Part shown: positions 24,501 through 31,799 of the stretch, piece after piece
Layout of the letters: each line of letters opens with the position of its first letter
Numbering within the stretch: position 1 is the first letter of the stretch
NCBI GenBank assembly: GCA_000444245.1
Contig: ATSW01009243.1
Span: forward strand, 1-32,477
Reading direction: 5' to 3'
From: Botryllus schlosseri
Taxonomy: Eukaryota; Chordata; Ascidiacea; Stolidobranchia; Styelidae
DNA length: 32,477 nucleotides
The notes under the pieces: generated by a model
Told to the model about the DNA's origin: nothing
The model's input: only the letters and a program-made list of their open reading frames with translations
Databases searched by the model: none
Program-made: the position numbers and the translations under genes

Positions 24501-27500
24501 CGCCAACTAGATCCTTGTTTGTCTTTCCTATCAATTCCTAATTACGAAATCTGAAACCGATTTCCTTTGTAGGGTAGCATATATAAAGGCGGCGACAACA
24601 TGTTGCCATATCGTACCAGTAATGATCACTATTTTCAATCGCGGCAATGGAAATTATATAATGTCCGCGCGTATACATTGTCTATTACAATTATCCTATG
24701 TAATCTCCAGCGCACAATCAAGCATTGAAACGACACCAGCGGCCGCGCGACCAACGTAAGCCCGCAATTACGTCGCGCGTACAGTAGCGCACAATGGAGC
24801 AATAACACTCTCTCTATCGTGGTATAGTGGAAATAAAAGCGAACCAACCAGCGTCGTTAACCATCTCATTCTTTTCCAACATCAAACGTATTCCAAATTC
24901 TCTCTTTAACCGAAAATTTTGCAACTGAACAGATTTTTTTTTGGGCACAAAAGGAGAAAAAGACCGGTGTCGTCATCTCTAAGATATTAAAATTGTCAAT
25001 TGATTCCAAGAGTGACGCTCTCGTCGTTAGATTCCACACAGGCTTACAATTCTACATGACAGTTTGCTATACACCGCGACGCGAGAGACTCAATTCCGTG
25101 CAATCGTAGTTTTCTCACACGATCACATCCAGTTCCATCCAAAAAAGCTTATCTAACGTTCCTGTGTCGCAGTCAGTAATTAACGATTGTCTAATGAGTT
25201 TAACGACTTGGATTTGAGGGAATAGCGATTTCGCCGGCCTGGATTGCGTCGCAATAAAAGTCGGCACACTTACCGCGATGTACATTCCAACGGCAACTGA
25301 CGATTATAAACGTTAACGCGACAACACGTGAAGATACTACAATACACCGCGACCATATCGCAAGTCTATCTTATCATGTCCCTCACCTGGCCATAAACCT
25401 GCGCACTTCATTGATTTGGGTATAGCGCAGTGCTCGGTGCCCGATAGCTCGATCAAAATACCTCGTACACTTTCAAAAGTGAAGAAATAGGTCACCCGCC
25501 AGCCCGAAAACTCAAGTGCATCCTCGCCAACGCGGGTTGGGCCGCATTCTTTTTCAAGACTTTACTAAGCCAGCTCCGAATATGTCGAATGTATACATTG
25601 CGAAACGTGCATTCGTGTCACAGAAATACCTATATGCAGCGTTTGACAGTCGATACCTGATAATCGTAGTGTGATTTATATGAGCCCTGATTCCAATTGC
25701 CCAGCACTAGCTCATGACATCCAATTACAAATGGCGGCAAATTGAGAGCAAATTCATTGCAGCACTGACAACTGAGAAACTGGCCACATTTTAAACCTAG
25801 GACGGATGTAGAAAATAATTAAAATAGGATAGGACGATTTTTGTCCTTGGTGTATAATATACAATATATATATGAAATATATATATGTATATATATCATA
25901 TGTGTATATGTCTGACTTACGACACAGTTTTGGATGTTTGCATCAATCCTATCGAAGTCTCGACAGGTAAAATTACAGACCCAAGATCAGTTCGAAGCAA
26001 ACTCAGAGGCGAGTTCACGGTGGCTTCAAATGGCATGGGTGGCAGTAAGGCGATTACAGCAAATTAGTGGTTGAATAAACACGATTTGGACAAGTTCGAT
26101 TACTCATCTACACAGCTTTACATGAGTCCTATCCATTGTGAGTGATTATTTGAACAATGACATCACACGGTGCGCAGTTGACAACTGGCCAGGTATAATG
26201 AAATCGAAAGTATGCCACAATCGCAAAAACGCCATATTTAAACCGCGCAAATTGTTCGCGACGACCGCACGCATTGGTGTTAATTCTATATATACATCCA
26301 AGCGTGGTTAACAATTACAAATTCAATCTAGTACCGCCTCTAAGCTGACAATTTTACAAGCGGCGCTCGTAAAATCGCGCCTGTAAAACCCGAATGTCTC
26401 ATGTGCCATTGTTACGTCATATGGGAATGATCGGGTTGAATTGCGACTGTCGCCAGGTACGTTTCCATTTGTGCGATATCATTCCTCGTTTATTTAGCCG
26501 GCGGAGAGCCGCGTGTGGATACAGGTGTATTCTAGCCACATTTCGGATCATAATTACAATTGTGATCCACCAAGACACAAAGGAATGTCGCGTTTTCAAG
26601 CTGCTAATTCGCCTTAATGAAGTTCTTTTTAGAAGGGGATTAGATACGAATTGAGGAAGCGACTAGTTGTACTTAGCGCGCTGCCTCATACATTTAACGA
26701 CCAAATCAGGAAATCATTGTTTCCTTGTCGACATCGTAACCGAAAATTTGATGTCTGAATCCATACCGGCGAATCACCGTGAATTATCGCAAACTCTGCC
26801 GTGTTCGCGTCCGGGCATGTCAATATAATTCCAATAAATACACGGCTTATAATATTTTTTAAAGACTATTTGCGTGTTTGTGAAGAAACCGATAATGGTG
26901 CAGGTACCGCAGAGACAGAAAGTGCTGACAATCCCAACACCATAATGCCGGTACAGGCAATTTCGTGAAATTACGGCGTATGATTGCACTCACCGCAAAC
27001 GATTTGATAAAATAAAAGTAAAATATAAAATAAATCCTGGCCAATGGCAGTGTGGCAGCTCTGATTTTGTTTTCAATATTTCCCCATTCAAGTCACGTAT
27101 ACATCACCCACATCCGCCGCAAAGTAACCAATGTATATTCGATAGAATGGAAATGCATGAGAGAAATACATATTTCAATCCATCCAGGTTGATCAAAACT
27201 TGAATAACAGGGAATAAGCATGCGGAAAGCAGCTGATATTGTTAGTATAACAGCAATTTACAATCTCATACAATAGCCACGATATAGTTTGAAATATCTC
27301 ACAAGTACCCTAAATACACATCATGAGCTATATCAACTGAATTAACCGCCTCATATTCTTCGCTAACTATACAACGGATCGAATTAATCAATAACATTGG
27401 CAGAATGCGAACAACCCCTTCAGACTTTTACTGTGAATGTCGCTGATATCGACTGCAATGCATATCACAAAGCATGGTTTGGAATGTTGTACCAATCAAA

Positions 27501-30500
27501 ATAAATAAGCTCCAAGTACACACATATAGTCCGCTATACTAGCTACGAGCACAAACGTTGAGGCGAAATCATAACACTTTTATACGCATTGCATAGCGAC
27601 ACAAACGCATATAATGCCCGTTCTGTAGTTTTATGGTGAAGTTCGTCGTACGTGGTGTCACTTCGTATGACTACTGCCGGATAATGACGTAAGGTAATTG
27701 CCGAGAGAGATACAGAATAGCGGTTATACCGCGTCGTACATAGTCGCATATTCACGTCGAATGATATTAATTTCAGTCTGATTCGTTCAATTGCGGAAGT
27801 TCACTTGGTTACGTTTATGTTCCCTTGCTTCTTAAAGACGCGGATATGTCCCAACACAAAATAAATCAAAGCGACTTGAACCAAATCCGATTCGGAACAA
27901 GACGAGACGACATTGCCAATTAGAAAATTGTAACAAATTGAGCTGAGACGCGCAAATCACAGATGAAACACAATAGGATGTCTGCTTCGATACGGCAGTA
28001 TCCTACCGAAAAATGGCATGACGTTGTTAAAACAATCATACGCTGATAAAATATCAACTCGTGTGTCTTTTAAATCGATACGATTGTTCACGTTCGTTCA
28101 TACTAAAATGGATCGCAATAATCAGCGAAGTACACCCTTTGAGGCACTATGAACGAACCTGTCACACTATATGTTTGCGTGTTGGAAGTCACGCGTTAAC
28201 CGCATATTGCGTGCAAAATCATCGTATGTAAATTTACACTTTGGATTTGAAGTGAAATGCTTCATCGAAACAGGTGATACGATATTCCCAATTGAACATG
28301 TCGCGCTCAAGTGGGAAAGAGCGCCATTCAATCGGCAGCCTCAATAAGCCACATGTTTCGAATTCATAATTTGTCGAACAGTGATCAGTGAACAGTGATC
28401 GCCTATATGACTAATCCTGGATATTGAACGTATAGTCATGACGTAATGACGGAAAATAGGATTTTGAAGAGTCGTGAAAGCCAACGTGATCGGGTTCTGA
28501 GCCGATACTTGGGCGAATGCGATGATCTGTGACAAACCCGGTATAAATAAGGGGCAGGCCACAAGCACCTAAAGGGATTAGAGCGCTTACAATAGTTGCG
28601 AAGGACTTGTCTTGCCAAGCTCCGGAAACGAAATTATTCGTAGGATCACCTGTACACCTGGAGGGCGGAATTTGGGAGAGCACAGCCCCTATCGAAAATC
28701 CCTGAGTACAGGAACTCCAATATTTCCAGGTACAAACACACCCTTCAGCATAAGCCCGCCGGTTACCGGTAATCTGTTTAGCCGACTGGTTAAAGCAGAA
28801 CAAACGTGGGATTTGCAACGCGGGCATTTCGGTGACAATTCCTATATTGAAACAGCGGCTGTAAAAAGGTCTCTCACCTTGATACCTAATATTCATACAG
28901 ACATATTTACCAATTTCAAGTTCAATTGTCGCTATATATAACCAGAATAAAAGAATAGGACGCTCGACTCGAAAATGTTCAGTCCCAACTGTGCCTTTGG
29001 GCTCATTATAAAAACTAAGACATGTTAATTTATACTGAATAATATCCATAAATCGTGTAATGACGATAAAACTTTAGGTGACATTTCTCTTTCTGAGATC
29101 GTCAACAAATGAGGTCATATACATCAATAACAGGGATATCTAGTTCTAGTTCTAGTTCTAGATATCCCTGATCAATAAGCCCATTCGTTTTGCTGTATTT
29201 AAATAACTATCGTTGTTGTGATTGGCCAGCACGCGCCTTCTTACAACCACAGCGATAATACCAAACATACATGCTCATTGCCCATTGCTCACTTTTGATC
29301 AGATTCTGATATTATACAAAACGGACAGCAAATAGACTTATCACAACACATCTATATTCCGGGAGTATGTGTATCTACGGGGTGTAGTATTTCGGCTTGA
29401 CATGTATCTAACGGAATGACGCAATCAAAATTGGTTATTGCGGCTATTGCCAATTTCACTGTTCGAGTCCGAGAATTCTGCTCTTTGAACAGCCGTCGGG
29501 TACCCGATCTTCAAAGTACGAACTAGTTTAACCCACAATTAATATCGAGATCGCTCAAGTTCTCAAAAGCCGCACGCGATCGCAATTTCGGTGTTGGGTT
29601 ACCTTGGGGTTAATTTCGGGCAGGAGGACGACAATTTCGCAGATTATCCCGGCCAATCCCATGCGCGCTTCACATTACCGTTATCCGGTGGCGTTTGATT
29701 GCCTGTTCTCTCGCCGAAATTTACTCCGCGGATGACTGCCCGACAATGATTTGAGACGAATGTCGTCGCGCTCAGCAGATTCGGACTCCATTCATATCAA
29801 GTGTATTAAGCGCGTTTGATGTGTAGCAAGGTGCTACTTTTCAAATAGGCGAATAGCCTTTCGACAGGCGCGCGGCCGATAAGCCGTGCTCCGACGCAGG
29901 TGGCTCGGCGGCAAATGCCGCCTGCGATGCATCATCAAGATATATGGAGTGTCCGAAAATCTGGATACACTGTTCCTACTACGGTACAATCAACCTTCGA
30001 AAGTTGCAGGCATGTCAAAACTACTTCGTATGGAAGAGGAAAAGGAAACTCATGCTCATGCTCATAAAAGTGAGGCAAACTTGAGCCCAAATTACTTTCT
30101 ACTTTTAAAAATCCAAAGTGTAAAGTGTAAGTGGTTTGCTCTAAAAAACAATGTTCAAGTACAAATGGACAACTAAAACTTAACTACTTGGGTACGTAGC
30201 GAAAGTAGGCGAAACGTACTTGGGTGCTCCGAAAATATAGAACTACTTCGTAAGTCACCACCATTAATTTGGGAATGGAGTCGGTGCTACTATAAGAGCT
30301 GTCCTAATTGGATCCAGCTTACTTTACAATGCAAATTTGCGTCCATATTTTGAGACAGCTAGTACACCCCGCGGGCGCAAGTGTTCATACACAGGCAAAA
30401 ATGTCACGCCCTGCGTGTGTATAGCGACAAACTCACGCGACAATGCTAAAACCATAACGATTTTTCTAAAGCCTACAAACAGCCAACGAGACAACCATTA

Positions 30501-31799
30501 CAAGGAAGTGTGCCAAGCTAACACGGCAAGTCCGACATCTCCACACACCATAAGTCATGCTACTTAACAGGATTGCTGTTAACACTTGTTCCGATAATAA
30601 TCGGATCATGACCAATCAATAATCCATACAAATGATTCTCACCTATAGATAACCTTTTGAGATCGTGGTCAGCAACGGATTCAATGTCTCACCTACTTAG
30701 AGCGCTGCCAATATCGCCTCGTGCAGCAGTGGATGTAGAAAAGGAAAATGGTTAGCCTGTAATACTCACTCGTTTCGTGACCATTGGGTCTATGACGTCT
30801 CGGGAATGGGTCATTAAATCCCCCAACAGTGTGTGGATCCTCTGGAAGCGCAGTCTGACGTAACGCGCTGACATAAACCGGATCAACTCCTCAGAAGGAT
30901 TCTCGGCAGAAGGTCGCTCGTTAATCAGTGAAATGTGGATCTAAAGACAAGAATGTAGTCTATTCTAACGAAATCTATTTGCACACCTGAAATCATAGTA
31001 ATCGGCTATTGGTACGCCAAAACATGCCTACGCCGAAGTAAGCCGTGGCCGAAGTCCGAACATTGTCAGGAGGATATTGGCATCTAACAAGAGGTGGTGA
31101 AAGCTGCCAGTTTTCGTATTCCAAAGTAGAAGTATCGCCGGAAAGTTCTACTCGGTGATAAGTAGGAATAGCGATTTCGGAAACATGTAAGAACTACTTA
31201 AGTCTTATGGCTTAAGTATTAACACTTGAGTCTTATGTCTTTAGTAGTAAATGAAGGTATGAGAAGTACTCAAATAAATAGTTTCAAAAAGTAGATTTGG
31301 TCGACTGGTTGCTTACATTTAGCAGTTAATCGGGGGTGGCTAGATTCGAAATTAGAAGATGACCCCAAACTACTTTCTACTTTTCACAAAGTTCAAAGTG
31401 CAACAAGTAACTAGTTTGGTGAAAACAATCTTAAGTAGAAGTGGAAGTAGTCGAAAAACATTTTTTTAAAAGCAGAAATATTTTATGACTGGTGTCACAC
31501 ATTCATCACCTCGACTGAATAACAACATTAACTTACTTCTCCATTTTTCAGAGGTTCTATCTTCGAAAAATAAGAAGTGCATATCACTTCGCTGTCGTAT
31601 AACATCCGCGTAGCGCCAAAACTCGACACTCTGTTCCCCGGATATAGATCACGACATTCTCGATTTGTGATAGCGAAGTACTGCCAGGGTTCGTACGTTA
31701 TTCCGTCCATGGACTTTTCCAATATCCAATTGCCGGGGCGCGGGGAATCACCGGCTTTCAGGATGAAGTATGCCACTTGGAACACCTGCGAGATCATTG
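566..31799 (-). CDS. LAMA: Laminin subunit alpha, alpha-1/alpha-2 type, 46 exons, both ends outside the window
   Basis: Minus-strand split gene for the alpha chain of a secreted laminin heterotrimer of basement membranes. Exons in gene order: 31537-31799, 30770-30940, 19576-19665, 19400-19511, 19191-19338, 18229-18438, 17517-17619, 17320-17453, 16976-17145, 16675-16784, 16405-16616, 16214-16345, 16077-16152, 15937-16019, 15517-15639, 14927-15084, 14722-14867, 13831-14148, 13643-13749, 13022-13286, 10746-10922, 10451-10633, 10039-10160, 9834-9975, 9499-9612, 9219-9433, 8965-9158, 8760-8902, 8288-8398, 7952-8217, 7387-7600, 7215-7331, 6291-6457, 6064-6202, 5782-5848, 5610-5726, 5205-5378, 4881-5035, 4667-4813, 4463-4611, 4198-4351, 3618-3748, 3389-3575, 3063-3207, 2527-2662, 566-695. 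All junctions keep frame (7,127 bases: two bases of a split codon plus 2,375 codons, no internal stop). Donors are GT except one GC; all acceptors are AG. The domain order matches alpha-1/alpha-2 rather than alpha-3/alpha-5 chains. The 5' exons (signal peptide, start of LN) and 3' exons (LG3-5) are missing from the window. Confidence 0.97.
1455..2282. mobile_element. Non-autonomous hAT DNA transposon, 828 bases, with 8-base target duplication
   Basis: The left end CAGTGGTTCTCAACC and the reverse complement of the right end, CAGCGGTTCTCAACC, form a 15-base terminal inverted repeat with one mismatch, of the common hAT (Charlie-like) type. Both sides also carry a GCGGACCCC block inside the ends. 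The element is flanked by a perfect 8-base direct repeat, gcatagat, at 1447-1454 and 2283-2290, the target size expected for hAT. No transposase frame is visible inside, so it depended on another copy for movement. It sits in the intron between exons 45 and 46. One base (1478) is an N. Confidence 0.93.
2652..2920. repeat. Degenerate tandem duplication, period about 131 bases, starting in exon 45
   Basis: The stretch from ttctcactgtgacgaaa (2657) recurs as ttctcaccgtaacgaaa (2788). It is followed in both units by tcaacttca, then ctagac, cacata/cacatta, and cctat near the unit end. The first unit includes the first bases of laminin exon 45 and its acceptor. In the second unit the acceptor position reads ACGG rather than ACAG on the minus strand, so it is not a competing splice site. 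A fainter third partial unit may follow to about 3000. The rest of intron 2663-3062 shows nothing else. Confidence 0.55.
3618..4813 (-). CDS. LAMA: Laminin alpha exons 39-42: LG1 domain
   Basis: Exons 4667-4813, 4463-4611, 4198-4351 and 3618-3748 encode the first laminin G-like domain. Markers in order: [16 protein letters not shown] and [10 protein letters not shown], then [10 protein letters not shown] and [13 protein letters not shown], then [13 protein letters not shown], then YTGCFG...SIGLWNFRE with the closing cysteines THCASC. LG1-3 of alpha chains contribute to integrin binding. Exon 40 has two possible acceptors. I chose ttatttaag|CAGGGAG (4611), which gives a 55-base intron and fits the family length; gcatcag at 4630-4631 would add six residues but leave a 37-base intron. 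The exon 39 donor GTAGCG is non-optimal. Confidence 0.93.
3749..4197 (-). other. Laminin intron between exons 41 and 42, no other feature seen
   Basis: The 449-base intron runs from AAG|gtaata to gtgtag|CTT. It contains no open frame or repeat that I can support. Confidence 0.8.
4881..8902 (-). CDS. LAMA: Laminin alpha exons 28-38: coiled-coil domain (II/I)
   Basis: Exons 8760-8902, 8288-8398, 7952-8217, 7387-7600, 7215-7331, 6291-6457, 6064-6202, 5782-5848, 5610-5726, 5205-5378 and 4881-5035. They start with [20 protein letters not shown], the alpha-chain entry to the long arm, and continue for about 550 residues of charged, cysteine-poor, heptad-like helix rich in K, E, R, N and D (such as [20 protein letters not shown] and [17 protein letters not shown]). 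This part winds with the beta and gamma chains. The length is close to human alpha-2. The sequence itself is poorly conserved, so the exons rest on phase, splice sites and open frame. The intron between exons 35 and 36 is 55 bases. Confidence 0.9.
6458..7214 (-). other. Laminin intron between exons 32 and 33, no other feature seen
   Basis: The 757-base intron runs from TCG|gtaagt to gatag|GAA. It has short open frames on both strands (up to 77 codons) without recognisable content and no match to the repeat family. Confidence 0.8.
7745..7889 (+). repeat. Dispersed MITE-like repeat, copy 2, forward, partial
   Basis: It has the gatttctacttct and acttcttcgag type segments and the 3' end taaccacctct of the family. 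Only about 145 bases remain. It lies in the intron between exons 30 and 31 (7601-7951), which otherwise holds nothing I recognise. Confidence 0.5.
8399..8759 (-). other. Laminin intron between exons 28 and 29, no other feature seen
   Basis: The 361-base intron runs from CAG|gtgaga to atcacag|ATG. Nothing further is recognised. Confidence 0.8.
8965..9975 (-). CDS. LAMA: Laminin alpha exons 24-27: LEc EGF-like modules
   Basis: Exons 9834-9975 (end), 9499-9612, 9219-9433 and 8965-9158. They encode about three full laminin EGF modules after L4b and close the short arm: ...[48 protein letters not shown] and [16 protein letters not shown]. The last exon ends GGATGTATAA|gtatgg; with the next exon's AGTGTGAC this reads G-C-I-K-C-D. 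That keeps the conserved cysteines, whereas the upstream GT in the same stretch would give a stop, so this donor is the right one. Confidence 0.94.
9834..10922 (-). CDS. LAMA: Laminin alpha exons 21-24: L4b module, with an RGD tripeptide
   Basis: Exons 10746-10922, 10451-10633, 10039-10160 and 9834-9975 encode the second L4 module. Signatures are [18 protein letters not shown], then [14 protein letters not shown], then [20 protein letters not shown], and the EGF exit [15 protein letters not shown]. The spacing follows human alpha-2 closely. Exon 24 contains R-G-D (codons at 9918-9926) in a glycine- and serine-rich segment just before the next EGF module. RGD can bind integrins when exposed, and whether it is exposed here is unknown. 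Exon 21 joins exon 20 in phase 0 across a 2.1-kb intron. Confidence 0.94.
12420..12800. other. CpG-rich patch in the 2.1-kb intron between exons 20 and 21
   Basis: Against AT-rich surroundings this stretch is dense in CG dinucleotides (for example acgcgcgtgcgcgcggaaga) and happens to be open in long frames on both strands (126 and 107 codons). I see no domain, signal peptide or splice pattern in either frame. It could be a regulatory element or internal promoter, or simply a GC-rich island. The remainder of the intron (10923-13021) shows no gene. Confidence 0.35.
13022..16345 (-). CDS. LAMA: Laminin alpha exons 12-20: LEb run of EGF-like modules
   Basis: Exons 16214-16345 (second half), 16077-16152, 15937-16019, 15517-15639, 14927-15084, 14722-14867, 13831-14148, 13643-13749 and 13022-13286. 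They encode about eight full laminin EGF modules plus the half modules next to L4a and L4b. Typical eight-cysteine spacing is visible, for example [16 protein letters not shown] and [14 protein letters not shown]. One module is the long [16 protein letters not shown] type that also occurs in human alpha-2. Exon 13831-14148 is the largest here (318 bases) and holds more than two modules without an intron. The block ends at [20 protein letters not shown], the half module leading into L4b. Three of the introns contain copies of the dispersed MITE-like repeat. Confidence 0.95.
13336..13590 (-). repeat. Dispersed MITE-like repeat, copy 3, reverse, partial
   Basis: It starts gcggtggtcaaagtggtcat and continues with atactcaattagaagt, shared with the copy at 18496-19048, and fades into A-rich sequence. 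It occupies the intron between exons 19 and 20. Confidence 0.5.
14175..14672 (+). repeat. Dispersed MITE-like repeat, copy 4, forward, near full length
   Basis: It begins aatggtcagtaacgaagta and ends tacttcgaccacctct, so the ends are imperfect inverted repeats of each other (GGTC...GAAGTA against the reverse complement AGAGGTGGTCGAAGTA). About 500 bases, no open frame of note, filling most of the intron between exons 17 and 18. Confidence 0.65.
15107..15466 (+). repeat. Dispersed MITE-like repeat, copy 5, forward
   Basis: It begins aaggtggtcagcaacgtagt and ends tactccgaccacctct, giving inverted terminal GGTGGTC / GACCACC. It is shorter internally than copy 4 (about 360 bases). It fills the intron between exons 15 and 16. 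Confidence 0.65.
16214..17145 (-). CDS. LAMA: Laminin alpha exons 9-12: L4a (laminin IV type A) module
   Basis: Exons 16976-17145, 16675-16784, 16405-16616 and 16214-16345 form the first globular L4 module, inserted in a split EGF module. Markers are the [20 protein letters not shown] stretch across the exon 9/10 junction, [16 protein letters not shown] across exons 10/11, and the exit [20 protein letters not shown] in exon 12. The exon 9 donor is G|GCAAGT, a GC-AG intron; L-G-N-K is only completed by joining there to ttttag|GCAACAAG. The exon 10/11 intron is just 58 bases (16617-16674). L4 modules are globular parts of the short arm with no known enzymatic activity. Confidence 0.93.
16785..16975 (-). 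other. GC-AG intron between laminin exons 9 and 10
   Basis: The 5' splice site is CTAG|GCAAGT and the 3' site ttacattttag|GCAACAAG. Only this junction gives the family sequence Y-L-G-N-K. The nearby GTAAAC would need an acceptor in front of CAAG, and none exists. GCAAGT with an upstream AG is the usual strong form of a GC donor. Confidence 0.88.
17320..19665 (-). CDS. LAMA: Laminin alpha exons 3-8: end of LN and the LEa run of EGF-like modules
   Basis: Exons 19576-19665, 19400-19511, 19191-19338, 18229-18438, 17517-17619 and 17320-17453. The first begins in phase 0 with [20 protein letters not shown], the standard LN-to-LE link, and so joins directly to the exon ending at 30770 across 11.1 kb. 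Four laminin-type EGF modules with eight cysteines each follow. The second has the long insert of alpha-1/2 chains ([18 protein letters not shown]). The third carries a longer loop after [12 protein letters not shown]. The block ends in [12 protein letters not shown], the half module that precedes L4a. Introns of 64 and 61 bases separate the first three exons. The rod is structural and spaces the LN domain from the L4 module. Confidence 0.95.
17620..18228 (-). other. Laminin intron between exons 6 and 7, no other feature seen
   Basis: The 609-base intron runs from GATCA|gtatgt to ttatag|ATG. It is AT-rich and shows no repeat or open frame worth calling. Confidence 0.8.
18496..19048 (-). repeat. 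Dispersed MITE-like repeat, copy 6, reverse, near full length
   Basis: On the minus strand it starts ggtgggcggtaacgaagtac and runs about 550 bases to the end near atactcaattagaag / ggtggtc-like sequence. It shares acttcttagcagttaatcgg with copy 8. It fills the intron between exons 5 and 6 (18439-19190). Confidence 0.6.
20765..20770 (-). terminator. Putative poly(A) signal AATAAA of the nested gene
   Basis: The plus strand reads tttatt, so the minus strand has AATAAA in the context cactaaAATAAAtgcaac. It lies about 440 bases after the TAA of the candidate nested frame, in AT-rich sequence suited to a 3' untranslated region. Such hexamers occur by chance in AT-rich introns, so this supports the nested gene only by position. 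Confidence 0.35.
21213..22038 (-). CDS. Nested gene candidate: secreted six-cysteine precursor, three exons, in the laminin 11-kb intron
   Basis: Not recognised. Exons 21679-22038, 21380-21452 and 21213-21334, on the same strand as laminin, join in phases 0 and 1 into 184 codons plus TAA. Residues 1-23 look like a signal peptide (MTRIYCYK, a hydrophobic run [13 protein letters not shown], then EG). A basic, serine- and tyrosine-rich pro-region follows. FRDRR and LLARR near residues 97-106 look like furin or dibasic cleavage sites. Cleavage after residue 106 would release 78 residues with six cysteines: VCQCG at its start, single cysteines at mature positions 30 and 65, and ACQCGFTY at its end. 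Splice sites: CAC|gtaagt, tctcgag|ATG (weak because a G precedes AG), TCG|gtaggt, gtttag|GCT. An AATAAA lies about 440 bases downstream. A small cytokine or growth factor is possible: the R-x-L-L-A-R-x-C-x-C and LLRV...ACQC layout faintly recalls IL-17, but I cannot assign a family. Alternatively, exon 1 could splice to laminin exon 3, which is also phase 0. Confidence 0.55.
25850..25915. repeat. AT/TATA-rich microsatellite-like tract
   Basis: Runs of atatatat interrupted by single bases (tgtataatatacaatatata and onward). Low-complexity DNA inside the 11-kb intron. Confidence 0.8.
29131..29170. mobile_element. Forty-base hAT-like micro-element with perfect 13-base inverted ends and an 8-base target duplication
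   Basis: CAGGGATATCTAG at 29131-29143 is matched exactly by its reverse complement at 29158-29170. Between them lie 14 bases made of a short TTCTAG tandem. Immediately outside are perfect 8-base direct repeats atcaataa (29123-29130 and 29171-29178), which fit the hAT target consensus nTnnnnAn. The CAGGG start also fits hAT ends. The whole thing is far shorter than usual MITEs. Confidence 0.75.
30010..30262 (-). repeat. Dispersed MITE-like repeat, copy 7, reverse, partial
   Basis: It contains atgtcaaaactacttcgtat, aaattactttctactttt and the terminal aactacttcgtaagtcacca, all matching copies 6 and 8. It lies near the 5' end of the 11-kb intron. Confidence 0.5.
30770..31799 (-). CDS. LAMA: Laminin alpha exons 1-2 in window: C-terminal part of the LN domain
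   Basis: Exons 31537-31799 and 30770-30940 encode the second half of the laminin N-terminal (LN, domain VI) module, which polymerises laminins into a sheet. Family signatures are clear: [20 protein letters not shown], then [18 protein letters not shown], and after the junction [15 protein letters not shown] and [11 protein letters not shown]. Both join in phase 0 (GAA|gtaagt, tttag|ATC). The first exon opens with two bases of a split codon after ...acagttag, so the earlier LN residues and the signal peptide come from an exon further right. I see no matching coding sequence at 31800-32477. The ATG at 31797-31795 is internal and not a start. Confidence 0.95.
31089..31459 (-). repeat. Dispersed MITE-like repeat, copy 8, reverse
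   Basis: It starts aagaggtggtgaaagctg and shares tagtttcaaaaagtagattt (reverse complement of the copy 1 core), tttagcagttaatcgg and ccaaactactttctactttt with other copies. It occupies most of the intron between exons 1 and 2 (30941-31536). Confidence 0.6.

Larger units (their letters stand above)
19666..30769 (-). other. Laminin intron 2 of the window, 11.1 kb
   Basis: Bounded by ...AAACGA|gtgagt at 30769 and ttttttcag|TATTTT at 19666, both phase 0, and far larger than any other intron here. It contains the candidate nested gene (21213-22038), a 40-base hAT-like element (29131-29170), an AT microsatellite near 25850-25915, a partial MITE-like repeat (30010-30262), and two unassigned open frames (22267-22476 and 28411-29049). 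For the remainder (about 22500-28300 and 29200-30000) I see only short open frames of chance type and no recognisable gene. A first intron this long early in an extracellular-matrix gene often carries enhancers, but nothing here shows that directly. Confidence 0.85.

Noticed and set aside
29455-29480. B-box-like gttcgagtccg suggesting a tRNA gene or SINE
   Set aside because: The T-arm stem pairs at only three of five positions and no A box or acceptor stem can be found upstream.
29886-30176. 96-codon plus-strand frame
   Set aside because: Its second half is the antisense of the dispersed repeat copy at 30010-30262, and the first half shows nothing recognisable.
31795-31797. ATG at the start of the first LN exon in the window as a possible translation start
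   Set aside because: It follows a good acceptor and sits in the middle of a conserved LN domain; a chain starting here would lack the signal peptide and half of LN.
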